Positions 1 to 11,089 of a stretch of 64,000 nt of DNA are shown here, in pieces. The stretch comes from Selaginella moellendorffii (Eukaryota; Streptophyta; Lycopodiopsida; Selaginellales; Selaginellaceae): positions 695,207 through 759,206 of the forward strand of contig NW_003314333.1 of assembly GCF_000143415.4 (NCBI RefSeq), read 5' to 3'. Numbering within the stretch: position 1 is the first letter of the stretch; each line of letters begins with the position of its first letter. The position numbers and the translations under genes are program-made. The notes under the pieces are model-generated. The model was not told the DNA's origin, did not search any database, and was given only the letters and a program-made list of their open reading frames with translations.

Positions 1-195
1 CCAGTCTTGATAGATGGACAAACAGAAAGGGTGAATAGACAATTAAAGGATTATTTATGATATTATGTCTCTGAAGACTAAATAGACTTGGTAAATTATT
101 TAAGATTTGCAAAACTATGCTATAACAATTCACCCAATTTGGTATTCATAAACTATCAAAAGCACAGAGACATAGAGTATTAATTTGGGGAGAAG
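1..195 (+). pseudogene. Ty3/gypsy integrase core relic
   Basis: Frame 1 reads DGQTERVNRQLKDYL followed, after an in-frame TGA, by YYVSED; a second stop (TAA) and then NYLRFAKLCYNNS follow. This is the end of the retroviral-type integrase core as seen in Ty3/gypsy pol, where a DGQTERVNR block is followed by an AYNNS-like block. At least two in-frame stops show that it is dead. The upstream part of pol lies outside the window. The AT-rich sequence from 644 onward, on the same strand, may be the 3' part of the same element (family F). The identity of the domain is clear; membership in family F is inference. Confidence 0.8.
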
Positions 196-643
196 TGTAA
201 GCCCTTGAATTTGGACTTCCCAAGATGTCACCCATCTTAATATTATTCAAACCCAAGGACGTTTAATCCCAAATATCTCAATGCCCTTAACCGATTAGAA
301 AAAGGGATACACTTTTATTCATTAATCTTTTTATTTTATATTTAAACCCTATTGAATTATTTTTCAAGTTGTTCTCTTTGATTGTTTATAATTCACTTTG
401 TGATGGATTATAAACAACCATACTTCCTTGCAAGTGCATGCCCTTATGAACAAAAGTTAAGAGCCTAACCAAACCATTATTCAACATATGATGCAATTCC
501 CTTGGTTAGACCCAAGACCCCTTTGATATTAAATATAAACTCATGAATTTGGACTTTTTGAAAGGTCACTCAGTTTAGTACTATTCAAACCTAAGAACAT
601 TTAACTTCAAATATCCCAAAATCCTTAATTGATTAAAAATGAG
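196..643 (-). mobile_element. Degenerate TRIM-A element (miniature LTR retrotransposon)
   Basis: A diverged reverse-oriented copy of the intact TRIM at 36854-37446. One LTR spans 196-390 (TGTAAGC... to ...GTTTATA). An internal part of about 140 bp then resembles the intact internal region; it includes a remnant of the primer site as TTTGATATTAAA near 522-533. A second LTR runs from about 534 and is truncated near 643. No target duplication can be seen because one end is lost. Many transitions against the intact copy indicate great age. There is no coding capacity. Confidence 0.75.
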
Positions 644-2726
644 CTTATTGCGGTTCGATTAAATTCGAATGGTCATTTAATTTGTGCTTGTTTATGTTTT
701 TATATTTTATACCTAGGACATTACCTTTATGTTGGACAAGTATATGATTCGATGATATGAATTTAGTGTTTGGGTCTTGTGAATGTAAGTTAAAGAGTGA
801 TTATTAGTTGCTTTACAACTATTGATTGCTTGTAGACTTCATAGAAGATTTTGAATACTTATTTCGCTCAATGATGATTTAGCAATAATAGACTTGTTTT
901 ACTAGATAATGTTATGGAGGATTGTGTTGTTAAACTTACATGATTTTTCCATGTTAGCATATCGACTCTACCTCTATCAATATCATTTAGTTGAGTTTAG
1001 TCTGTGGTGTTAGATTATATTGAGTCTTGGATGTGGTGAATCATTCCTTGATGATGTATTATCTATAATTGAGTTTTATTAAAGGTTTAGTCTCAGATAC
1101 TAACTAATGTATTTTCTACTTTGGTTAGTTTAGTTGCTAAAGAGCTTTGAGTGGTGATTCACTCTTTCTTTCTTCTAGCTTTGTTCTAGTGTTGATAGAA
1201 TGGAAGTGATGCTTTGTTATTGACATTATTGACATTGAGATTGGAGTGGAATGAGATATCTCCCTATAAAATTAATATTGAGTTTCATTAGTCTTGATGT
1301 AAATAGTATTGATGATTTAGTTGTAGCTTGTGTTATTGACATTTGTGCAATTGCTAGTTAGCAATTATATTGCCATTCAAATAAGTTGAGTAGCAAGTTG
1401 AGTTAGTTGTGTTTTAGATAAGATTTTTTAGTAGGAGTTGAGCTTTGAGCTTTTCCTTGAAAAGTGATTCAATCATCAACTATGTTAACTTCACGAGAGG
1501 AAAAGTTGGTGATTAATATTGAAGATATTGGTTCTTTATTGGATTTGAGTTAAGATATATCGATCATTAATAATTTCTTTTACACTTATTATAAAGTGAG
1601 TTATGTCTTATTATACATAGATGGATTCATGAAGAATCTATTTGGTAGTCATTCGTTAAACATAGCTTTATAGTGCTTGGTTTTTAGACTACTTTTGCAT
1701 TATGAAGTTTAACTTATGAATGTGTTGAGAAGGATATTATGGGTTGTACCATGATTTCTTTTTTAGTATTGAAGATAGTTCATATGAAATTCGTGATTAT
1801 TGTTAAACAAGATTTAGATATAAGCTTCTTCAAGTTTTTGGTTCTTTGAGTCTTATACTTATTATTCTATTTGTTAAAAATTGTTGGGGAAGGTATTTTG
1901 GCTTATTAACTTCGATGTTGAAGTTAGTATTTGCATTTAGCAATCAATAGTGACTATCATCTAGGATAATTTATTATCATTGTGAAAGGTTTTACTTGAT
2001 TATTATTGATATAGATTACTTTGCCATACTTCAAGATGGTGGATTCTTTTTTTGATGGTGATTATATATATCTCTATTGATAGGATGATTAATGGTCTTT
2101 TATAATAATTAGTTGTTCTCTTTAATAACTTTTGGCTTTCCATAATACCATATATTTTTTGTAATTTTCTTTGGATTGATCTCTTCGGTTTGAGACATTG
2201 CTAGTATATTGTTGACACTTGTTTAAACAATTTGAGTTCCTTCATATTATTAACTAGGATTTACTCAAATTGGCTAGTATGATAATTGGCATAAAGACTA
2301 TGTTTGTTAGTCTTACAACATTCATTTTTTTCTATTAATTGTTACTATATTTGGTTTTTATAGATTAGAAGTTATTTATTTTGGTTGCTACATTTGTGAG
2401 TATTTTGCTTTTTATCAATGATATTTTGTGTTCTTTTAGTTGTCTTTCATAAGTTTTTTAGCATGTTATTTGCAATTTTTGATAGTTATGTTTTATCGTT
2501 GAGTTTTCTTGATGATACACTGGTAATTAAATTTTTTTGGATGGTGAATCCTATGTTTTCCAATTATGATGATCTTGGTAATAATGATTTATTGAATGAT
2601 AACTTACTTAGAATACTTTTATGTTCTAATTTAAGATCTATTCACTGATAATTAAGTTTCTAAGATATCATTGTCTCTAACTTTGATATTTTCCATCTCT
2701 TGATCTTTCTATTTAAGCCAGTATAG
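644..2726 (+). mobile_element. AT-rich family F retroelement body, non-coding
   Basis: I see no credible gene here. The stretch is AT-rich. From about 650 to 1240 it matches, in reverse complement, the interval of about 26830-27440, so it is a dispersed element present twice in opposite orientation. It lies downstream of the integrase relic on the same strand and is cut at 2726 by a solo LARD LTR. It is probably the long 3' non-coding region of a decayed Ty3/gypsy element. The one open frame of note (2418-2648, 76 aa) has no recognisable motif and is likely chance. Confidence 0.5.
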
Positions 2727-4213
2727 TGTAAGCAATTAATTTTTCCATTCTACTTTAGACACCTCCGACTACTTGGAGAAGTCTCATTCACAACATCCAT
2801 AAGTCAAATTCAAGACTTGGGGTCTGCTAGCCCCAAGAATGGCATCCATGCCACTCCACCTTTGCATTTGGTCTAAGTGTTCCACGTGTCCGATCCCATA
2901 ACCAACACCCCAAGGTACCATTGACATACCAACCCGTTACGCTAAGACAATTCACCTTAGTCACACCGGTGGTTCAACACCACCTACATCGCAGTCTCAT
3001 CTCTCAAAGATTGGGGCATCCATCCATGAGTGACTATCCTAGATCCACTCCTTAGTATCCTTAAGATGCCCACAAACATGGGGAATAACCTTCCCCAATA
3101 TCCCTTTTATAATCCCCACCAAGTCCTTTTTCTATCCATAGCCGTGTTTGCTAACACTACCACTGGGACAAGGTTTACAGGCTTAACCACTAAGTCCCAC
3201 TATCCTCTGGGACTTCCTCACCACATGACCGTATCTTTGGTCATTACACCAAAGGACCACTCTTTTTTCTTTCTATTGTCTAGGACTTTGGGACAACATT
3301 TTGGAACACTGTAGCCTTATGCTAGCCTCCTAGGTACTCTCCCCACCTTCTGCCTTTGGGTACTCTAGCCATGGGCTTAGAGCGAGGTTTCATTGAGCCA
3401 CGCCGGGTATCAAAGTAGGTAGTGCCACTTATGCTTGAAGTGAAAGCATCGACCATTCGATTTCCCGAGGGAACTAGAGTCGGCTCTTGAACACTTCATT
3501 AAGCTACCCCGCTTGTCAGTTCGTATTCACTCTAACCTTTGACTTCCTAGTGGTTATTTTATTACCCAATAAATGGGTATAGCCTTCCTAAGCCAAACTG
3601 GCTCCACTAGTGTCTAACCCCCACACTCTCCCTACTATACTTTTGGAACCCCCTATAGTACAGCTCCTGCCCCCCCCCCCCTGGGGGGACGATCGCTTTG
3701 GGCTTTCACCCAACAGCCTATATTAGTATTCGGACTCTGACTCGAACTCGGTCTCAGACTTGGTCTCGGTCTCGGCCTTGGACTCGAACTCGGTCTCAGT
3801 CTTGGCTTTAGTCTCTATTCCATCTCAAACTCCATCTCGGGTCTATCTCGGACTCCATCTCGGGTCCATCTCAGACTCTATCTTAGGTCCATCTTGAACT
3901 TCATTTTGGGTCCATCTCGGACTCCATCTTAAACCTTATCTCGGACTCCTTCTCGAACTCTATCTTGGACTCCATCTCGGACACTTCCACGTGTTATGTG
4001 TTGGTCCTCTTGTGTCCCTTTTCTAGAGACTCATTTATTGCTCACTTCATGCTTGTTCCTCGAGCACTTCATTGGGAGTTCCACTCCCGCTCTCGACCTT
4101 TCAAGTTGAAGTTTTTAGTCCAAACATGTTATGCTCATTTGACTTTCACTTTAACCACTACCATATAACACCCTTTCAACTCCACTTTGGGGCTTAGGGA
4201 TTTGTGTCTCATA
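2727..4213 (-). mobile_element. LARD-family solo LTR
   Basis: A complete but diverged LTR of the family whose intact copies are at 5235-12713 and 34665-42848, in minus orientation. It begins TGTAAGCAATTAA and ends TTTGTGTCTCATA. It is flanked by a perfect 5-bp target duplication TATAG (2722-2726 and 4214-4218). No internal region is attached, so it is the product of LTR-LTR recombination. The tandem array characteristic of the family is still visible at about 3741-3980 but is strongly decayed. Confidence 0.85.
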
Positions 4214-4218
4214 TATAG

Positions 4219-5234
4219 GTAAATTGGCTTTAAAACTTCATATGCATGGTGAAATCTTTAGTCATGGGGTAGCTACTATAGATTAGTCACATCACCTGCC
4301 TTTCCGTCAATGTTCCTTATTTCATTTAAAGGGTGTGACTATGTAAACAACTCTAACTATTTATTTATAGTAGTTTATCAAAACATGACCAATGGGTTTG
4401 GTTTGTGTGCTCATGAAGGTTGAGGCCTTTAGCTTCTCTCTCTATATCACCTGCAGACAGGGGTATATCATCTTTTATAAGCTGGGTGACACTGGGTGGC
4501 TAACTCCATTGATAATTTCATTGTCAATGATGGCTAAAAAGTGTCTATGTTGTAGCACATTTGTGTTAGACATAGAGGTTACCCTAACTCATTTAAGTTG
4601 GTGCATTTCTTACAAAGTATGAACACCATAAACTTTTTCTAGAGTTGTTTCTTTGGTAGTGTTCTAGACTAGAGTATGCATCGATGAGGATGTCGATCTT
4701 CCCTAAGAGGGAAGAGTGTCACAAATATGATTGCAGGTATCTAAAATTACTTATTAGTGAATCCTTTCAGATATTATTTCTTTACTGCCATGACGGCAGG
4801 AGGTCGATATTGGTAGACCCTTTATCAATCTCCACCCAAGTTAGTTGAGAAACTAGTTATTATATATATACTTATGTTGAATAAACATAAGGTAAAAACT
4901 CCCTATGTGTTTCTTGCTGAGCGTACTCAGCCCAGCATGAGAAACTTATATGCTGGCTTGCACTTGCTAATGTTGAAAACCCTTGTGATATTGAGCTTGG
5001 TCCTTCAATATTCATTAGGTGATACCTTATTATGTCCAAGACAATCTCGCTATCATGTCCCTTGTGTTGATCATGTTCGATTCTATTAGTTATTTATAAA
5101 AGTGTCTAGATTTGCTAATTTGGCATATCTATGGAATGTAGAGATTGCCTTGAACACAATGGTGTTGGTCCCATGTCCAAATTCACAATCTAACATTATT
5201 TCATATTTAATAAGTTTTAAACTTGTCATAAAGG
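4219..5234 (+). mobile_element. Family C and family F retroelement remnants
   Basis: No gene was recognised. About 4340-4760 is shared with about 25490-25700: the segment TCTAGAGTTGTTTC...AGAGTATGCATC is followed by a purine-rich run and TGTCAC, which looks like a polypurine tract plus LTR start (family C). About 4870-5234 matches the reverse complement of about 30090-30400 and is the first part of a family F LTR. That LTR resumes at 12719 on the far side of the inserted LARD. Small open frames here carry no known motif. Confidence 0.5.
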
Positions 5235-7036
5235 TGTAAGCGACTAATTTTTCCATTCTACTTTAGTCACTTAACCACACCTCCGACCACTTGGAGGAGT
5301 CTCATTCACAACCTCCATAAGCCCAACTCAGGACTTGGGGCTTGCTAGCCCCGAGAATGGCATCCATGCCACTCAACCTTAGCACTTGGTCCCAGTGCTC
5401 CATGTGTCCGATCCCATGATCGACACCCCAAGGTACCACCGACATATCGGCCCGTTACGCTAAGGCCATGCCCATTTACCTTGGTCACACTGGTGGTCCA
5501 ACACCACCTACATTCCAATCCCGTCTCTCAAAGACTGGGTCATCCATCCATGAATGATCATCCCATATCCACTCCTTAACATCCTTAGGATGCCTACAGA
5601 CATGGGGAATAGCCTTTCCCAATATCTCTGTTCCGGTCCCCACCAAGTCCCTTTCTGTCCTTGGCTGTGTTCGCCAACACTGCCACTGGATCGAGGCCCA
5701 CCAGCCCGACCACTAAGTCCCACTATCCTCTAGGACTTCCTCACTATGGGACTGTGTCCTTGGTCACTACCCCAGAGGACTGCTCCTCTTCCTTTCCACA
5801 GTCTGGGCCTTTGGGACAACATTTCGGAACACCGTGGCCTTACGTGAGCCACCTGGGTACTCTCCTCGCCTTCTGCCCTTGGGTGCTCTAGCCATGGGCT
5901 TAGAGCGGGTTCCGTTGAGCCACACCAGGTATCCAAGTAGGTAGTGCCACCCACACTTGGACTGGGAGCATCGGCCAGTCGATCTCCCGGGGGAACTAGA
6001 GCCGGCTCTTGAACACTTCACCAAGCTACCCCGCTTGTCGGTCTGTGTTCACTCTAGTCTTGGACTTCCCAGTGGGCAGCTCATCACCCAACACTAGGTT
6101 CGGCCTTCCTGGACCAAACTGGCCTTTCCTGGCCAAACTGGCTCCACTGCAGTCCTCCCCCTTACTATACTTTTGGAGCTCACCAAACCCCCTAGGGTCT
6201 GGGAGACGAACGCTTTGGGCTTTCACCCTCTCAGGCTCCGGACTCGGACTCGGACTCGGACTCGGACTCGGACTCGGATTCGGACTCGGACTCGGGCTCG
6301 GTCTCGGTCTCGATCTCAGTCCCGATCTCGGTCTCGGTCTCGGTCTCGGTCCCGGTCTCGGTCCCGGTCTCGGTCTCGACTTCGGACTCCATCTCGGACT
6401 CCATCTCGGGTCCATCTCGGGTCCATCTCGGACTCCATCTCGGACTCCATCTCGGGTCCATCTCGGACTCCATCTCGGACTCCATTTCGGGTCCATCTCG
6501 GGTCCACCTTGGACTCCATCTCGGACTCCATCTCGGACTCCATCTCGGGTCCATCTCGGACTCCATCTCGGATTCCATTTCGGGTCCATTTCGGGTCCAC
6601 CTCGGACTCCATCTCGGACTCCATCTCGGGTCCATCTCGGACTCCACTTTGGACTCCAACTCGGGTCCATCTCGGGTCCACCTCGGACTCCACTTCGGAC
6701 TCCATCTCGGACTCCATCTCGGGTCCATCTCGGACTCCACTTCGGACTCCAACTCGGGTCCATCTCGGACTCCACTTCAGACTCCAACTCGGGTCCATCT
6801 CGGACACTCCCACATGTCATGTGTTGGTCCTTTTGGGTCCCTTTTTGGAGCCTCGCCTTTTGCTCGCTTCGTGCTCATTCCTCGAGCACTTCGTTGGGAG
6901 TTCCACTCCCGCTCTTGACTTTTCATGTCGGAGCTTTTGGTCCAAACGTGTTATGCTCGTTTGGCTCTCGCTTCGGCCACTACCATGTGGCGTCCTTCCG
7001 GCTCCACTTTGGGGCCTAGGGATTTTGTGTCTCACA
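5235..7036 (-). repeat. LARD-1 3' LTR
   Basis: An 1802-bp LTR. In plus-strand reading it starts TGTAAGCGACTAA and ends GTGTCTCACA. It contains the simple-repeat arrays at 6236-6815. It is about 180 bp longer than its partner LTR, mostly because of array length. Confidence 0.9.
6236..6815. repeat. LTR tandem array: GGACTC hexamers then 12/15-bp units
   Basis: About 6236-6380 is a run of 6-bp units GGACTC / GGTCTC. About 6381-6815 is built of units such as GACTCCATCTCG and GGTCCATCTCG. All unit lengths are multiples of three or nearly so, and the units contain no stop codon in most frames, so several overlapping long open frames on both strands (for example 6009-7019 + and 6026-6820 -) arise from composition. 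Their products are Ser-Asp, Arg-Thr, Leu-Gly, Glu-Ser or Pro-Ser dipeptide repeats and should not be read as genes. Confidence 0.9.
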
Positions 7037-10000
7037 ACTCCACCACCCATAGACGAAGTTCGATGTCCTCATCGAACAGTAAACCCTTTCATAAAATAAC
7101 ACCCACACGTGTTACCATTTCCATCCTTGGCACCTAGCCAATCTTTGTCTATGGTTTGACACCAAAGGCTCACCATGCCTTGTTCATCCTTTAAGGAGCG
7201 TAGTCTCTCCAACTTAGAAACTGATTGGACCACATGTAATGGTTCTCTCCTTTTATTGGTTTAGTTCTCGCTAAACCTCTTAGAGACCCTTCTCTAAGTC
7301 AATCCCACTACTCCTTCTCGAATAGTCTCAATTTCCATCGGTATAACCTTTGCACTTTGGAACTTTGAATTTTGACTTCTTGGAGTCAATTTCCTAGGTG
7401 TCTCCGACACCTTGCCTTGCACCTTTTGTGCAACTCCACTTCCCATCCTAGGAAGTTCTCTACTCGAGGGCACCATCATCCTCTTTTCTATTTCGTGCTA
7501 AAGTTCTAGTTATCATACTTTGTGCTAAGGCTGTTCATGGCCCTATCATTTGGCTACCTTACCGCTCCCTCCCTTGGAGCTTCCACTTTCGCCAAATCGG
7601 AGCATTTCAGAATCCCTCCTTGGAAACACACTTCCTTTCCCGCAACTTGTTAGCGTCCAACACAATAGTGTTCCTCGCCTAACTTTGTCACTTGGATTCC
7701 TTCCAAGGGATTCCACGGCCCTATCTTGGCCACTCATCTTTTGCTCCTATCCGTTGATTGTTGCACCAAGCAACATCGAATCTCTACCTCCCTCCTTGAG
7801 GTATTGTTTCGGTTCCATAGCAAAGACTCTTCTTTGCCAAGTCCGGAGGATGTTCACCCCTAGTACGTCTCTTTAGCATCTTCTGCTATGGGCTCTATCT
7901 ACGGCCCAACTTCGTGACCCTCCCATGGGTCTTTTATAGAGACTACTTTCCTCGGACTCACTATGCCATCGCACGGACATAGTTTATTTCCCTTAGGTGC
8001 TCTTCCCACTTGGTTATCACGACCAAGCCACACCACCTTAAACAATTCAATTTCAACATTTTGAACCAGGAACTTCATTCCTTAGCCAACCAAGGACCTT
8101 GTCCTTATCTGGCCATAAGATCACCTAGTGATCTCACCTTGGCACCTTAACAGAGTTGCCAAGAGGTACTTGGTTTTCTAGACCTCCAAGTTGTTGACTA
8201 TAACCCTGGGGGCATCCCCCACACTTGGCGGTGCACCCAAGCTAGCCCTTACGGCCAAGGGTTCATAGCAACTGAGATTAGGTGTCCCCATCTCACTCAC
8301 CACGACCTTGGTGCCACTTGCACCAAAGTGTTCAAGTTAGATATGCTGAGCTTTCACACTAAGCAATCTAACTGTGCATCACGACTCCGAGGCATCCCTC
8401 GCTTGGCGGTGTGCCCAAACCAATCTCCCCACTGAGAGTCCATGACCACCGAAATATGAGTGTCCTCATATTCCAAACCATCACCACGCCCTAGTGATTT
8501 GGGACTCGAACCCAAGCACTAGAGGGTTGGGACTCGAACCCAACCTCCGTATATGCATCTACGGATGGCATCACACAAGATGCCTGGCGTGACTCCCCAC
8601 GCCGGTGCACCAACTTATACTCAAAGCGCGCTATAGATCATAGCTTAGGAACCTAGTTCCTCCACATTGCCAAGTCCTCTCACTTGACAAGTCTGTGATC
8701 ATGCATGGACTCCTCCATGCTCGGCCCCATGGCCCACCCTTTTTGAAGTTATCACCTTCAACTAGGGTATTGGTTCCCCCGACATGCCAATCTCGCTTGG
8801 CAAGTCCTCCGACCACTGTAACATGGTTCCTGCATAAGCGTGAAAGTCCTTGACCATCGACTTTCGTTCAAAGCCTTCTCTTTGAACACTTGGGAACTAC
8901 TTCCCTAACCTTGATAGCCTTGCCTCATGGCAAGCTTCAAGACCACGCTTCTGCTGCGCCACTCTGATTTCGCGCGTTCCATGAACCATTTACACTTGGC
9001 CTTTCTAGGTACTAAGCTACCTAGAATCGTCTTTGGGAACCTTGAAGGAACTCTGTCCCTTAGCTTGCTAAGGCCTCCCTTTTAGCAAGCCTTCCAAATG
9101 CCACATAGTCTAACATGGACAATTCCATATTTTAGACTCTCCATGGCATCACGGTTGCTAGCGGCAACACCCTCGAGCCCCCACTTGATTCTCCACTTCC
9201 AGCTGGCATAACCAACCTTGGTTATGCCCTTTGATTCCTACGGTTCGGTTCTATCCCCTTACTTCTTGCTTTTTGGCTTCACACCTTTCCTTTGGTCATT
9301 CTCCTCCAGACCAGGAGGATAGCTTCGCACTTTCTATCATGCTTTAGCAAGTATTCTTAGGGATGAACCTACCCAATAGCCTAGGGAGTGGTTCTTCAAT
9401 CCGGGTATGCTCACCTTATAATCCCACACACTGGGATTACATTGTTGCTTATGGGCCTTTACATGCCCATCACTAGCCTTGCCAAAATTCCATTTTTGGT
9501 TTTGTCCAACTCGGGTAGACAGTCCTCTCCTGTCTCCGCAACCTTGGACATTTGGATAGCACCTTCTATCCATCATTCGCTAGGGACTTAGTCCCTTGGG
9601 CTTTATCCATTGCCCTCGCGACATCAAACACCAGCTTCTGGTGTTCTAGAGTGTTCGGGTGTCCCAATGATGGCTTTCTTGACAATGAGTATTTCCTTTT
9701 ATGACATTGACTTACTATATCGCAACACAAGCAACTTATCCCCCGTAAAGGTATATCCAACTTCCCTATGCTATTAAGAAGTCTTGGGTAGCTACCATCT
9801 ACCCGTTTAACCAGTTATTTTGCACCTCTTGCTTAGTTGCCTCATAGTTGTCAAGTCCTACAACTCATTGCTTGGTGCTTTCACACCTCTATCATTATCT
9901 GGGTCACCACACTCCAACTGCATGCTTTGCGGCTTAGGCTATGCTATTCCCATTTCCATTGGGATTCCTTTAGCAAGGGGTTCTCATGAACCCACCAACA

Positions 10001-11074
10001 TAGCCTCAAGGTATCACACCTTGGCACATTTGGTGTCTCCACACCATCGGCTCCACGAGCCTACCTCTATGACATTTCCCCTTCGTGTCTAAGTCTTTGC
10101 CAAGACCAACACTGCTCTTTCTCATGCCAACCATCCGTTAGCACTGCACCATAGAGGTCACACACAAATTTATGTCAAAGTTGTTTTCTTCTGGGAACAC
10201 CTTTCCCATAACTTTAGCATGGCATATTTTGCCATCGATGAGATACCCTCTGTTCTCATCCTTGGATCCTATGATCCCCCCCCATCCTTTGTGGGGTACA
10301 ACACACCTCAGTCCAAATGCTTCTATCAGTCCTTTTAGGACCATCCGTTGACTCTACTTGAGTCATCCAGCAATTTTGGACTTGGTTAATCCACAGACCC
10401 GTAAGGTCCCACTTGTGAGGCACAAACTCACTGGAATACACTTCTTGCATTCCTGTCCTACTCAAAAGGACTATTTTCACAAGTGTTACTCTGACACTTG
10501 ATTTTGTTCTCTGGGGGCAACCTTTGCCCCTTAGGACTACTTGTCCATGTGATGAGAACACCAACTCATCCACTTAATACACCCCCAACTCCTGGGGTTA
10601 TTCCAGCATTTATTAGAGGTTGCCCCGGCTACCTTTTCAAGGACTTGAGTCCTCTTCCGTATTTGACCTCCCACGGTCATTACTTCTGGTCTCACATTCA
10701 TGAGCACCAACCTCAACTATATGAGGAAAATCTTGTGACTCCTTTATTGCTTTGGAGTCTTTATCTTTCCCGTGATCCCAACTGTAGTTGTTTACCACAA
10801 CTACATTAGCCAGTTTGCTAAGTCAAACGCTCATCTGGATCACATCCTCAACTCTTTGAGGAAAACCATATACTGTTCCCAAGATCCCAAAGTCGTTCCA
10901 TTATTGGCCCTTTTCTATCCACCACCTCGTTTACAAGTTCACACATGAACTGTAATGGAGAGCTATGTCTTCCCGACTTGCTACTCCTCAAGGATAGGCC
11001 CACTCCTCGGACCTTCCGATGCCAACACTAGTGGTGATATACTTGAGCACCAATAAAAGTCGGACTAAGGAACA
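7037..11074 (-). mobile_element. LARD-1 internal region
   Basis: About 4 kb with no conserved retrotransposon domain. Two short minus-strand frames (9566-9760 and 9337-9576) are also open in LARD-2 at 38306-38554 and 38544-38783. The second is 79 codons in both copies and may be a residue of an ancient gag-like frame, but no zinc knuckle is visible. Two B-box-like motifs lie at 8502-8512 and 8530-8540. Otherwise I see only non-coding sequence. Confidence 0.7.
8502..8540 (-). promoter_or_regulatory. Paired tRNA T-arm / B-box-like motifs in LARD-1
   Basis: GGTTCGAGTCC occurs twice on the minus strand (8502-8512 and 8530-8540), each flanked by bases able to form a stem. It matches the RNA polymerase III B-box consensus GGTTCGANTCC. 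The pair is conserved in LARD-2 at 39581-39591 and 39609-39619. No convincing A box or complete tRNA fold is present, so a tRNA gene is not claimed. Confidence 0.5.
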
Positions 11075-11086
11075 GCTCCGATACCA
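11075..11086 (-). other. LARD-1 primer binding site (Met-tRNA type)
   Basis: TGGTATCGGAGC on the minus strand, 3 nt inside the 5' LTR. It resembles the common plant retroelement site TGGTATCAGAGC, complementary to the 3' end of Met tRNA, with one difference. It fixes the orientation of the element. Confidence 0.85.
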
Positions 11087-11089
11087 AGT

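Noticed and set aside
6236-6815. CRISPR-like regular repeats
   Set aside because: Units are contiguous without unique spacers, and the DNA is clearly from a plant nucleus.
6026-6820. Long minus-strand open frames (264, 173 and 165 codons) and plus-strand frames of 308-336 codons in the LTR, and their counterparts at 11812-12696, 34656-35660 and 40989-42125
   Set aside because: They are open in several overlapping frames at once because the tandem units lack stop codons; the products are dipeptide repeats. No start context, domain or codon bias supports a gene.
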